Positions 54,160 through 62,835 of a stretch of DNA of 64,000 nt are shown piece after piece. The translations under genes and the position numbers were made by a program. Source of the stretch: Siminovitchia terrae (GTDB taxonomy: Bacteria > Bacillota > Bacilli > Bacillales > Bacillaceae_C); assembly GCF_003605405.2 (NCBI RefSeq), contig NZ_QYTW02000001.1, forward strand, positions 380,367 to 444,366. Direction: 5' to 3'. Below the pieces are notes generated by a model. It was not told the DNA's origin. It did no database searches and saw only the letters and a program-made list of their open reading frames with translations. Position 1 is the first letter of the stretch; the number at the start of each line of letters is the position of its first letter.

Positions 54160-54444
54160 TTATGCTTTCCCATCCACGAACTCATTTACCATTACTGTTA
54201 GATTTCCTCGACCAAACTTCATCGCCTTGGCTTTTTCGTCGTACAGGCCCCCCTTTAACGAATATTCAAGAAACCTGATCAAAGCAAAACGGCGTTCATA
54301 CACGTCTATATAGCCCTTTTCAAAAAGAAGTGCTTCGATAGTATTGTATATTCCACGATTGATCCCATACTTTAAACCGCACCACCTGTAAAATTGCAAA
54401 TCAGGTAAACTGAATGTTTCCTTGTTCAAAAATGGAACTCCCAC
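54160..54444 (-). CDS. conserved-looking protein of unknown function
   Basis: 94 residues from GTG 54444 (GAGGTGATAGA upstream). No membrane segments or signal. Contains LPDLQFYRWCGLKYGINRGIYNTIEALLFEKGYIDVYERRFALIRFLEYSL, mixed charge and aromatic. I do not recognise the family. It lies 38 nt upstream of the flavin monooxygenase gene, so both are probably cotranscribed. Confidence 0.6.
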   Translation of the reverse strand: MGVPFLNKETFSLPDLQFYRWCGLKYGINRGIYNTIEALLFEKGYIDVYERRFALIRFLEYSLKGGLYDEKAKAMKFGRGNLTVMVNEFVDGKA

Positions 54445-54500
54445 TCTATCACCTCAATTTGGAAAGAAAAAAGAATTAGTTGTTTTTATGTGATTATCTC

Positions 54501-54640
54501 GGTGTTCGCACGATAATCTTGATTTTCGCTCGATTATCTTGGTGTTCGCACCATTATCCTGATTTTCGCTCGATTACCTCGGAGTTCGCACAATAACCCC
54601 AGACTTCGCACGATTATCACGAAGTTCGCACAATCCTCCG
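54501..54640 (+). repeat. exact 20-nt tandem array, seven units
   Basis: Units such as GGTGTTCGCACGATAATCTT and GATTTTCGCTCGATTATCTT alternate without length change: core TTCGC(A/T)C(G/C/A)AT(T/A)A. Partial units flank both ends (54491-54500 and 54641-54650). Located in the gap between the sulfoxide reductase and the 94-residue protein gene. Confidence 0.9.
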
Positions 54641-54744
54641 GATTCCACACCAGCAAAATTTATAAAAAAAGACACTTCGTTCTATCCATGAAGATGAACC
54701 AAAGTGCCTCTAGTGGTCTAGTTAGCTCTTTTTAGTTTAAAATA

Positions 54745-55233
54745 TTATTTTAAATGCTCCTCGATGATTGTTACGAATTCTTCAAGGTATTTCTGGTCGA
54801 ATTCATCAAATCGGTCAGTGATTGGACTGTCTATATCAAGGACTCCGTATATATCTCCATTCGCGAAAATGGGGACTACGATTTCGGAATTGCTTGCTGC
54901 ATCGCAGGCAATATGTCCCGGAAATTGATGAACATCAGCTATACGCTGTGTTGTCCGTTCTTTGACAGCAGTACCGCACACACCTTTCCCGTAAGCGATT
55001 CTTGTACATGCCGGTAATCCCTGAAATGGCCCAAGGACAAGTTCTTCATTTTTCCACACATAAAAACCGACCCAATTCACTTCATCCAAAAATTGTTTCA
55101 ATAGTGCAGACGCATTGGATAACAACGCCGTTTCATCTGTTTCTCCGTCGAGAAGTGCCTTTAATTGCTTGAGGAGCAATTGATAGTCTTCCTGTTTATT
55201 TCCGGAGTATGCTTTAACTTGAAACATAGTCAT
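54745..55233 (-). CDS. free methionine-(R)-sulfoxide reductase (GAF, YtsP-like)
   Basis: 162 residues, AAGGAGG before ATG 55233 (ATG 55227 also possible). Single GAF domain with the three fRMsr cysteines: LPACTRI, GKGVCGTAV and HIACDAASNSEIVVPI. Reduces free Met-R-SO to methionine using thioredoxin. It follows the isochorismatase-like gene by 11 nt and is thus probably the last gene of the S-box operon, fitting a sulfur and methionine function. Confidence 0.9.
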   Translation of the reverse strand: MTMFQVKAYSGNKQEDYQLLLKQLKALLDGETDETALLSNASALLKQFLDEVNWVGFYVWKNEELVLGPFQGLPACTRIAYGKGVCGTAVKERTTQRIADVHQFPGHIACDAASNSEIVVPIFANGDIYGVLDIDSPITDRFDEFDQKYLEEFVTIIEEHLK

Positions 55234-55244
55234 TCAGCCTCCTT

Positions 55245-55947
55245 TCAGATCCGTTGTTCCAGATATTCCACAAAGTCATCAGAAGAAATGCCTGGTGCAA
55301 AAATATTGTTGATTCGCTCCATGGCAGCCGCTTCTTGTTCAGGCTTATCACATCCTGTTGCATCCTCGATGACAATCGGCAAATAGCCGTTGTCACGTGC
55401 CAAACGAACATTTCCTTCTATGCACCCCTTCTTTAAATACAATGACCTCCACTCTTTTCCTCGCTAATTCCAGTGGAAACGGTGTCCCGATTAAAGAGGT
55501 TTGCAGTGCACATTCATGAGATTGGAGATCATCCGGCTCAACTAGCTCCTGTAATTCATCCACCAATTCATTGTCCCATTGCCTCTTCTCTTCATTGACA
55601 TTCAAGCCCTCGACCCACGTTTCGTATTGAACCTTATCAAAAATATTTTGCGGGTCACTTCCACGATAAATATTGTAGCCGATCCAATTGAACGAGACAA
55701 AATTGCTTGCTTTTCTTGCAGCTTTCAATGTTTTGATTGTTGCAGGCAAACTGCCACGCTCACGGTGATTTTCATGTCCAAGAGCACCACCGCTCTCATT
55801 ATTCTGGCTAATAGAAACGAATGCTGCTTTCCTTTTTAATATTTCTGCCAAGTTCAGTTTTTTCCATTGAGGTGCGAGCTCCGGAATTGCTTGAATCCCG
55901 CCAAGTTCAGTTTGAGCAGTAACAACCAATCCAATCTCCTCCTGCAT
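55245..55947 (-). pseudogene. isochorismatase-like cysteine hydrolase, frameshifted
   Basis: Frame 1 (55947 to about 55430): MQEEIGLVVTAQTELGGIQAI... with SHECALQTSLIGTPFPLELARKRVEVIV. The fold continues in frame 2 (about 55433 to 55245): LKKGCIEGNVRLARDNGYLPIVIEDATGCDKPEQEAAAMERI. The switch is a +1 shift at GTATTTAAAG (about 55433). Together they give the normal size (about 230 residues). Family: DxQ-like Asp, Lys (KRKAAFVS) and catalytic Cys (HEC). The ATG overlaps the CoA ligase stop. Real mutation, sequencing error and programmed shift cannot be separated here. Confidence 0.75.
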
Positions 55948-57629
55948 TAAGAAGACTTCGTTCTATTAATCTCCAGCTCTTTCAATTGCCTACGTAAAAT
56001 TTTCCCGCTGATCACTGTTTTAGGCAGTTCATCCAATACTTCTATTTCTCTTGGCGCGGAATGAGCAGCTAGATTGTTTCTGACAAAGATACGGATTTCT
56101 TCAAGTAACTCCTTTGATTCTGAAAAGCCAGGTCTTAGGGTAATAAAAGCTTTTACTACTTCACCGCGAATAGGATCAGGCTTTCCGATCACTCCTGCTT
56201 CAGCAACAGCAGGGTGCTCGATTAACTTGCTTTCCACTTCAAAAGGTCCGATCCGTTCACCGGCTGAGTTGATCATATCGTCATCCCGGCTTTGAAAAAA
56301 CACATAGTCGTCTTCGTCCTGATAAGCCAAGTCGCCTGAAACATACCATCCATCATATTTAAAATAAGCATTAAATCTATCTTTACTTCCCCAAATTTCC
56401 TTCATCAACCCAGGCCAAGGTGTACGAACAGCCAGCTGTCCCACAGAGCCCCTCGGCAGTTCCTGCCCATCTTCATCCAGAATGCCGACAGTAATACCAG
56501 GGAATGGACGTCCCATTGAGCCTGGTTTAATCGTCTCAGCTGGCAAATTAACGATCAAATGTCCCCCTGTTTCGGTCATCCACCACGTATCATGAATACG
56601 GACACCTAATTGCTTCCAAGCCCAGTAAATCACTTCAGGATTTAAGGGCTCTCCAACACTTAGTACGTGGCGCAATGAGGAAAGGTCAAAGTTTTTTATC
56701 ACTTCTCCTTGTGAAAGCAGCATCCGGAACGCAGTAGGCGCGCTGTACCAAATTGTTACCTGCAATTCATGAATAAGCTGGTACCAGTTTTCTGCCTTGA
56801 ACCGACCGCCTTGGATAACGATTGTCGCCCGATTCAGCCATGGTGCAAACAGCCCATATACGCTGCCCGTCACCCACCCCGGGTGGGACGTGCACCAATA
56901 AACATCTTCATCTTTCACATCAAGTACCCACTTGCCTGAAGCATGATGATGGGTCACAACACGATGTGCGTGCAAAACACCTTTTGGCTTGCCAGTCGAT
57001 CCACTCGTGTAGTGAATGAGCATACCATCATCCAGGTCCACCCACTCGACCAAGTCACAATCGTTTTTATCATCAAAAGTGGTATTTTCAATCTCTCCGA
57101 CATCTAATATCGTGTGAAGAGAAGGTATATCTTTTTGTGGAACTCGCTTGACCATTTCATTGTCTGTGATCAGTACAGTCCCTTTACAGTCATTAATCCG
57201 GTCTTTGACCGCATCTTCCATAAAAGCTTCAAACAAAGGCCCTGCAATGGCCCCAATTTTGATAATCGCCAATATGGAGATGTAACATTCCGGAGTTTTC
57301 GGAAGGAATACAAACACTCGGTCTCCCTTTTTAACCCCATGACTTTTTAAAACTCTTGCATAATGATCTGTTTTTTCCTTTACCGCTTGAAATGTAAGTA
57401 AGCGTCTTTCATCACCATTAACGTAATGAAGGGCAACCTTATTTCCATACCCTTCATCAACATGCCGGTCAATCGTTTCATAGGCAGCATTTAGTTTTCC
57501 GGTCTTCGTAAAACTTAATTCCTTTGCTGCATCTTCCCATGAGAATGTATGTCGTAGCGCATCATAGTTTTCCAAATTGTACGCCCCCGGAACCGGCGCG
57601 ATAATCTCCCTTTCTAGAACAGCCATCAT
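55947..57629 (-). CDS. acyl-CoA/acetyl-CoA synthetase (AcsA-like)
   Basis: 560 residues (B. subtilis AcsA about 572). GGGGG before ATG 57629; ATG 57626 is also possible. ANL-family adenylating enzyme: P-loop LIHYTSGSTGKPKGVLHAH, TWWMTETGGHLI, YVSGDLAYQDEDDYVFFQSRDDDMINSAGERIGPFEVESKL, and the catalytic Lys in VISGKILRRQL. Very AcsA-like N-terminus (LNAAYETIDRHVDEGYGNKVAL). In an S-box operon a sulfur-containing acid is a more likely substrate than bulk acetate; that is inference. Confidence 0.88.
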   Translation of the reverse strand: MMAVLEREIIAPVPGAYNLENYDALRHTFSWEDAAKELSFTKTGKLNAAYETIDRHVDEGYGNKVALHYVNGDERRLLTFQAVKEKTDHYARVLKSHGVKKGDRVFVFLPKTPECYISILAIIKIGAIAGPLFEAFMEDAVKDRINDCKGTVLITDNEMVKRVPQKDIPSLHTILDVGEIENTTFDDKNDCDLVEWVDLDDGMLIHYTSGSTGKPKGVLHAHRVVTHHHASGKWVLDVKDEDVYWCTSHPGWVTGSVYGLFAPWLNRATIVIQGGRFKAENWYQLIHELQVTIWYSAPTAFRMLLSQGEVIKNFDLSSLRHVLSVGEPLNPEVIYWAWKQLGVRIHDTWWMTETGGHLIVNLPAETIKPGSMGRPFPGITVGILDEDGQELPRGSVGQLAVRTPWPGLMKEIWGSKDRFNAYFKYDGWYVSGDLAYQDEDDYVFFQSRDDDMINSAGERIGPFEVESKLIEHPAVAEAGVIGKPDPIRGEVVKAFITLRPGFSESKELLEEIRIFVRNNLAAHSAPREIEVLDELPKTVISGKILRRQLKELEINRTKSS

Positions 57630-57639
57630 CTATCCCCCA

Positions 57640-58389
57640 TTACGATGTGATTAGCTCCTTGCCCGCTTTATTCAAGTCAAGGCTTTCCAAAATCTCTGTC
57701 TTCAGTTCCGCTAAAACGTTACTTCCCCTCGACCTAGGCCGGCTTTCATCGACTGTCAGTTCCTTGGCGATTTCTCCCGGTTGTCCCCGAAGAATAACGA
57801 TCCGGTCGCATAAATACGTTGCTTCGTCAATGTCATGTGTAACCAATACGATTGTCGTTTTGTGCTCTTTCCAAATATCAAGCAGCAAATCCTGCAATTG
57901 CATTTTTGTAAAAGCATCTAATGCACTGAATGGTTCATCCAACAACAGGATTTCCGGTGATGTGACAAGAGCACGGGCGATGGCAACACGCTGTGCCATT
58001 CCACCTGACAATTGCCTTGGATACAGATTTTCGCAATCTCTCAACCCGACACTTTCCAAGTATCGTTTTCCAAGGTTGATTTTTTCTTCCTTTTTACCTT
58101 TCAATCCAAAAATGACATTTTCCAACACAGTAATCCAAGGAAACAGGCGCGGTTCCTGGAAAATGAAACCTGTTGTATCATGAACATCTTTTGAGGTTTG
58201 GCCATTGATTGCTATTTCTCCTTCATACTCATTATCCAGCCCGGAAATCGCCCGTAATAAAGTGCTCTTTCCACAGCCGCTCGTACCCAGTATTCCGATA
58301 ATCTCACCTGGCTTTGCAGATAGAGTGATATTCCGGACCGCTGTTTTTCCAGCGAATGTCCGACTGACATTTTTCAATTCCAAGCCCAT
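57640..58389 (-). CDS. SsuB/TauB-like ABC transporter ATP-binding protein
   Basis: 249 residues. Walker A GTSGCGKST, Q-loop FIFQEPRLFPWITVLENV, signature LSGGMAQRVAIARAL, Walker B ILLLDEPFSALDAFTK, switch VTHDIDEATYL. Nitrate/sulfonate/taurine importer subclass. Follows the permease gene closely (16 nt) and precedes the CoA ligase (10 nt). Confidence 0.88.
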   Translation of the reverse strand: MGLELKNVSRTFAGKTAVRNITLSAKPGEIIGILGTSGCGKSTLLRAISGLDNEYEGEIAINGQTSKDVHDTTGFIFQEPRLFPWITVLENVIFGLKGKKEEKINLGKRYLESVGLRDCENLYPRQLSGGMAQRVAIARALVTSPEILLLDEPFSALDAFTKMQLQDLLLDIWKEHKTTIVLVTHDIDEATYLCDRIVILRGQPGEIAKELTVDESRPRSRGSNVLAELKTEILESLDLNKAGKELITS

Positions 58390-58405
58390 CTTTTTCCCCT
58401 CCGAA

Positions 58406-59251
58406 TTACGACTTCACAAGCCGATCCTGCCAATGCAATGTATGTTTTTCAATAACTTTGAGAATCCAGTCAGTCAATTTGCCAATGATAGCGAATAAGA
58501 TGATACTGGCAATGATCGTCTCCGGTGATAGTGTGTTCTGGCCAAGGACAAGCAAATACCCCAAGCCCTGACTGGCACCCATCAATTCCGAAGCCACAAC
58601 GAACATCCAGCCTAAACCCAAGCCGCTGCGCAGACCTACTAGGAAAGATGGCAAAGATGCAGGCAAAATCACTCTCGTCACTAACTGGAATGTACTTAAT
58701 CCGTACATTTTTCCGACCTCGACTAATTTACGGTCAACACCTGCAATCCCGCTGACAATATTTAAGTAAACCGGGAAAAAGACTCCGACTGCGATCATCG
58801 TTACTTTGGAGGGTTCGCCGATGCCCATCCATAGAATGAATAAAGGTACCCAAGCCAATGATGGAATGGAACGGAATGCTTGGATCATCGGATCAAAAAG
58901 ATATTCCGCTTTTTTATAAAAACCGACAAATGAACCTAAAACTACCGCAACAGCCGTTCCTAATATGAATCCCAAAAATACGCGGTAGGTTGTGATGCCG
59001 ACGTGCCCCCATAAGGAACCGTCCTGCGCCATTTTTTGAATGGTCGCCAGTATCATGGACGGAGCCGGGAGTTGATACGATGGAAATACTCCCAGCCGGC
59101 TTAAAGCCTCCCACGTCACCACAAGAATGATTGGCAGTAAACTTCCAAGTATGACCGGCTGAAAATTCCTCTTCTTTATACGGACTTTTTTCTTATCTGC
59201 CGGCCTTTCAGCGACGAGTACGGATGCTAACTCCCCTTCATGCTTTGCCAT
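58406..59251 (-). CDS. SsuC/TauC-like ABC transporter permease
   Basis: 281 residues with six membrane segments after a basic N-terminus. EAA loop GKMYGLSTFQLVTRVILPASLPSFLVGLRSGLGLGWMFVVASEL, AFRSIPSLAWVPLFILWMGIGE. Sulfonate/nitrate/taurine-type permease (BPD_transp_1). 22 nt after the binding-protein gene. Confidence 0.88.
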   Translation of the reverse strand: MAKHEGELASVLVAERPADKKKVRIKKRNFQPVILGSLLPIILVVTWEALSRLGVFPSYQLPAPSMILATIQKMAQDGSLWGHVGITTYRVFLGFILGTAVAVVLGSFVGFYKKAEYLFDPMIQAFRSIPSLAWVPLFILWMGIGEPSKVTMIAVGVFFPVYLNIVSGIAGVDRKLVEVGKMYGLSTFQLVTRVILPASLPSFLVGLRSGLGLGWMFVVASELMGASQGLGYLLVLGQNTLSPETIIASIILFAIIGKLTDWILKVIEKHTLHWQDRLVKS

Positions 59252-59273
59252 TTCACTTCGCTCCTACCTGAGT

Positions 59274-60263
59274 TTATTTGCCTTCAATTTCTTTTTCTGC
59301 AAATGACGGATCAATTAATTTTGAAGTCAACTCTTCAAGATCGGCTCCTGAATCGATCACATCACTTTCTACTAAAATTTTACCTGCCTCAATTAACGCT
59401 TTACGTTGAACATCACCTGGCACAGGCTCTGTAAAATCATTGCGTTCGAGCTGAATACGTGCTACATCTTCCGGGATGCTCGCCTCTTCCGCCAACAGTT
59501 TTACTGCTTCTTCCGGGTTATCAAGCACCCATTGCCTTGCTTTCTCGTAGGCTTTGATAACACGCTGTACGTATTCAGGATGTTTTTCAGCAAAATCTTC
59601 CCGTACGTTTAAAAATCCATACGTATTAAAGTCGGGATTACGGTAAAATAATTCGGCACCTGTTTCGATTTCAAGGCGAGCCATATGAGGGTCAAGTCCA
59701 GCCCACGCATCTACTGATCCATTTGTCAGTGAAGTCGCTCCGTCTCCATGCTGCAGGTTCACAATCTCCACATCATCCACTGCTACACCTTCTTTATCTA
59801 AAGCACGAAGGAGAAAAATATAAGGGTCAGTTCCAAGAGTTGCTGCAACTTTTTTTCCTTTTAAATCTTTTACTGATTTAATGTTGGAATCCTTGCTTGT
59901 TACAAGCGCTGTCCATTCCGGCTTGTTGGCAATATACACGTTTTTGATCGGCGCTCCATTTGCCTTGGATATCAATGTAGCCGCTCCTGCAGCTGATCCG
60001 AAATCGACACTGTTGCTGTTTAAAAATTCGAGGGCTTTATTACTTCCCTGACTTAATGTCCACTCGATTGCAATACCATCATCTTTAAACTCATCTTCCA
60101 AGTAGCCAAATTTTTTCAAAACCAAACTTGTTGGCGAATAATAAGCATAATCCAATCTGATTTTTTCAGGTTTTTCTTCCGATTTGGCATTCGAAGAACA
60201 ACCCGATATTAGTAAAAGAATCCCCAAAAGGCTGATGGCCAAAATTGATGTTAATTTTCTCAT
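59274..60263 (-). CDS. SsuA-like ABC substrate-binding lipoprotein
   Basis: 329 residues; lipobox LLISGCSS. SsuA/NMT1 family: LDYAYYSPTSLVLKKFGYLEDEFKDDGIAIEWTLSQGSNKALEFLNSNSVDFGSAAGAATLISKANG, SVDAWAGLDPHMARLE. Binds sulfonates or related organosulfur in the family; the ligand here is unknown. GGAGAGGG before ATG. Second gene of the S-box operon. Confidence 0.88.
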   Translation of the reverse strand: MRKLTSILAISLLGILLLISGCSSNAKSEEKPEKIRLDYAYYSPTSLVLKKFGYLEDEFKDDGIAIEWTLSQGSNKALEFLNSNSVDFGSAAGAATLISKANGAPIKNVYIANKPEWTALVTSKDSNIKSVKDLKGKKVAATLGTDPYIFLLRALDKEGVAVDDVEIVNLQHGDGATSLTNGSVDAWAGLDPHMARLEIETGAELFYRNPDFNTYGFLNVREDFAEKHPEYVQRVIKAYEKARQWVLDNPEEAVKLLAEEASIPEDVARIQLERNDFTEPVPGDVQRKALIEAGKILVESDVIDSGADLEELTSKLIDPSFAEKEIEGK

Positions 60264-60288
60264 TGTCGTTTTCTCCCTCTCCTATGCT

Positions 60289-62094
60289 TTAAAGCTCACA
60301 CGCATATGTGGAAATGGTTCCACGTAATCTTTGTGCTTCTTTATACGTACATCTGTTATAAACGACTGGAATCCCTGCTTTACTTGCTATTTCTGCAGCC
60401 TCAGGAGATATGACACCTTCCTGCAGCCAAAAAATTTTCGGTTTTGGGTTCACTTCCACTGTTTCTTTCGCGACGCCAATCGCTGCTTCTGGAGTTCTGA
60501 ATACTTGAACTACGTCGATCGGATATGGAACGCTTTTTAAATCCGGATAAGCTTTTTCACCCAAGATTTCCGTTTCCCTCGGATTGACTGGGATCACTTT
60601 ATAGCCAAGCCTTTGCATCTTACGGGCCAATCGATAGCTTGGCCTTGCTTCTTTTCCACTTAATCCAACAATAGCCAAAGTCTTTTGGCGGGTAATCTCC
60701 TGTCCATTTTCCAATACACGCTCGGTTGCAGAGTTCAGCGCCCAGCGAATTACACCTTCATCATTGATCAGGACAGACTTCCCTTCTCCTTCACCAATAC
60801 CAGTTGCTTTGATTAAGGCTTGATCAAGATCATTCTGAATATCCCGCAGAGATTCAATTCCGACCGACAAACGGACGAGTGACTCGGTTACACCTGTTTC
60901 TTCCAGTTGTTCCTTGGTCAATTGCTGGTGTGTTGTGGAAGCCGGATGAATGATGAGAGATTTCGCATCGCCGACATTTGCTACATGTGACCATAACGAA
61001 ACGTTGTTGATCAGATCTTTCCCAGCTTCTTTTCCACCCTTGATGCCAAAAACAATAATGGAGCCAAAGCCATTATTGAATATTTCTTTTGCTAGACCGT
61101 GTGAAGGGTGGCTCTCGAGTCCCGGGTAGGATACCCATTCCACTGCCGGGTGGTTTTCAAGGTTTTCCGCAAGCCTGGCGGCATTTTCATTATGGCGTTC
61201 TACACGTATATGCAAGGTTTCCAATCCCTGTATAAGCTGGAAAGCATTTTGCGGACTTAGTGCTGCACCGAAATCGCGAAGTAATTGAACTCTGACTTTC
61301 GTGATAAATGCCAATGTTCCAAAATCAATAGCATAACGAATTCCATTGTAACTTGCATCGGGCTCGGTGAATTCAGGGAATTTTTCTGTATTCCAGTTAA
61401 AGCGGCCTCCATCAACAATGACACCTCCGATGGATGTACCGTGTCCCCCGATCCACTTTGTTGCGGAATGTACAACGATATCAGCCCCAAGCTGAAGTGG
61501 TTTACACACATGCGGAGTGGCAAATGTATTGTCGATGATTAAAGGTACCCCTGACTCATGGGCAATCTCAGATACTGCTTCAACATCCAGCACCTGAAGG
61601 CCTGGGTTTCCAATAATTTCACCGTAAACAGCTTTCGTTTTATTGGTAATGGCTGTTTTAAAGTTTTCCGGGTCGGTTGGGTCGACAAACTTAACATTGA
61701 TTCCATAGCGCGGAAGTGTCACAGCGAAAAGGTTATATGTACCTCCATAAAGGTTTGTTCCCGCTACAATCTCATCACCGGCGCTTGCCAAGCTTAGGAT
61801 CGATAACGTAATAGCTGACATTCCGGATGAAGTGGCCACCGCCGCTACCCCATCTTCAAGCAATGCCATTCTTTTTTCAAATACATCCACCGTCGGGTTC
61901 CCGATACGTGAATAGATGTTTCCCGGCTCATCCAAAGCGAATAATCTTTCAGCATGCTCCGTATCATGAAAAACAAATGAAGTCGTTTGATAAATCGGAA
62001 CTGCTCTTGATCCGGTAGTAGGATCCGGTGCCTGACCTCCATGTAATGCCAATGTTTCAAGATCATACGTTGTGTTTTTAATTTCTGTTGTCAT
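60289..62094 (-). CDS. metY: O-acetylhomoserine sulfhydrylase fused to a CoA-binding domain
   Basis: 601 residues from ATG 62094 (GGGGGG, 7 nt). Cys/Met metabolism PLP enzyme over the first 430 residues: [48 protein letters not shown] Lys213 in [10 protein letters not shown]. It joins O-acetylhomoserine with sulfide or methanethiol to give homocysteine or methionine. The last 130 residues are a CoA_binding (YccU-like) Rossmann domain: [65 protein letters not shown]. First gene of the operon, under tandem SAM-I riboswitches. Confidence 0.93.
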   Translation of the reverse strand: MTTEIKNTTYDLETLALHGGQAPDPTTGSRAVPIYQTTSFVFHDTEHAERLFALDEPGNIYSRIGNPTVDVFEKRMALLEDGVAAVATSSGMSAITLSILSLASAGDEIVAGTNLYGGTYNLFAVTLPRYGINVKFVDPTDPENFKTAITNKTKAVYGEIIGNPGLQVLDVEAVSEIAHESGVPLIIDNTFATPHVCKPLQLGADIVVHSATKWIGGHGTSIGGVIVDGGRFNWNTEKFPEFTEPDASYNGIRYAIDFGTLAFITKVRVQLLRDFGAALSPQNAFQLIQGLETLHIRVERHNENAARLAENLENHPAVEWVSYPGLESHPSHGLAKEIFNNGFGSIIVFGIKGGKEAGKDLINNVSLWSHVANVGDAKSLIIHPASTTHQQLTKEQLEETGVTESLVRLSVGIESLRDIQNDLDQALIKATGIGEGEGKSVLINDEGVIRWALNSATERVLENGQEITRQKTLAIVGLSGKEARPSYRLARKMQRLGYKVIPVNPRETEILGEKAYPDLKSVPYPIDVVQVFRTPEAAIGVAKETVEVNPKPKIFWLQEGVISPEAAEIASKAGIPVVYNRCTYKEAQRLRGTISTYACEL

Positions 62095-62118
62095 TTTAAA
62101 TCCCCCCGGTTTAGTCAA

Positions 62119-62147
62119 TAAAAAAGCCCTCTTCATAAGAAGAGAGC
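62119..62147 (-). terminator. attenuator terminator of the proximal SAM riboswitch
   Basis: GCTCTCTTC-TTAT-GAAGAGGGC then TTTTTT, 25 nt before the metY start. Formed when SAM is bound. Confidence 0.85.
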
Positions 62148-62170
62148 CGTTTATAATCGTTTCGTTTTTC

Positions 62171-62288
62171 TCTTCTTATCTTCCAGGAGTTGCCTCCTGC
62201 TGGAATTGGCACCTTATTAAGTTGATCATTTCAACTTAATGGTTGCCGGGCATCATCGGGCCAGTCCCTCCGCCTCTCTTGATAAGAA
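62171..62288 (-). ncRNA. SAM-I (S-box) riboswitch, proximal copy
   Basis: Minus strand: P1 TTCTTATC/GATAAGAA, AGAGaGGcgGAGGGAcTGGCCCgATGAtgCCCGGCAACC core in pieces, P3 hairpin, GGTGCcAATTCCaGCAG, then P1 close. All S-box landmarks are present. Binds S-adenosylmethionine and switches off metY and the downstream genes. Confidence 0.95.
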
Positions 62289-62312
62289 TCACCTTATTTA
62301 ATTGTTTCAAAT

Positions 62313-62339
62313 AAAAAACCTCTCATGAAAGATGAGAGG
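62313..62339 (-). terminator. attenuator terminator of the distal SAM riboswitch
   Basis: CCTCTCAT-CTTTC-ATGAGAGG followed by TTTTTTAT. Gives the distal riboswitch its own expression platform. Confidence 0.88.
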
Positions 62340-62354
62340 GTGTGTCTTTATCTT

Positions 62355-62466
62355 CCTCTTATCTTTCCGAGCAACATGCTCAGCTGGATTTAGCACCTTT
62401 TAAGTATCAACTTCAGGTTGCCGGGTGTCATCAGGCCAGATCCTTCCACCACTCTTGATAAGAAAG
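62355..62466 (-). ncRNA. SAM-I (S-box) riboswitch, distal copy
   Basis: Minus strand: CTTATCAAGAGtGGtgGAAGGAtcTGGCC, TGAcACCCGGCAACC, GGTGCTAAATCCaGC, and closing GATAAGAG. A second complete aptamer directly upstream of the first. Confidence 0.95.
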
Positions 62467-62498
62467 TATTTAATTAGTTTGCATTATTGCTAAGTAGA

Positions 62499-62527
62499 AG
62501 TCTAGCACGGTACTTTTTCGTTGTCAA
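62499..62527 (-). promoter_or_regulatory. sigma-A-type promoter of the S-box operon
   Basis: TTGACA, 17-nt spacer, TAGACT, placed about 30 nt before the distal aptamer. Confidence 0.75.
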
Positions 62528-62626
62528 TTGTTTTTTCAAATGTTTTCCGATTCGTTAAGTTTGTTTAAAGAGTTGCTCCTGTATTTTTATTGCCATACAA
62601 TGGGCTCCAACCAACATCTGCGAAAG

Positions 62627-62773
62627 TCAATTTTGTGCAGGAGAATCGTTTTTTTTCGGGTCGTCAGCGCCTCTCTTCACAATTTCATTTAATTCTCCTT
62701 TATCGCCTTTCGCATTTACGATTTCCAATATTTGGTTTAACCCCTCGCTGGTCTGGTCGTGATTATTTTTCAA
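62627..62773 (-). CDS. 48-residue hydrophilic small protein
   Basis: Read by hand. TTG start at 62773, 7 nt after GAGGAGG. Sequence MKNNHDQTSEGLNQILEIVN, then AKGDKGELNEIVKRGADDPKKND and a short tail. No membrane part; one probable amphipathic helix and a flexible acidic end. Not recognised. It ends about 100 nt before the S-box promoter, in the same direction. Confidence 0.6.
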   Translation of the reverse strand: MKNNHDQTSEGLNQILEIVNAKGDKGELNEIVKRGADDPKKNDSPAQN

Positions 62774-62835
62774 CGCTTTGCCTCCTCGTATTTTCATATG
62801 CTTAGCATTCCGCGTTGAACTTTAAAAATTCCCTA

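Noticed and set aside
54501-54640. CRISPR array
   Set aside because: Units are 20 nt and contiguous with no spacers; no cas genes in the window.
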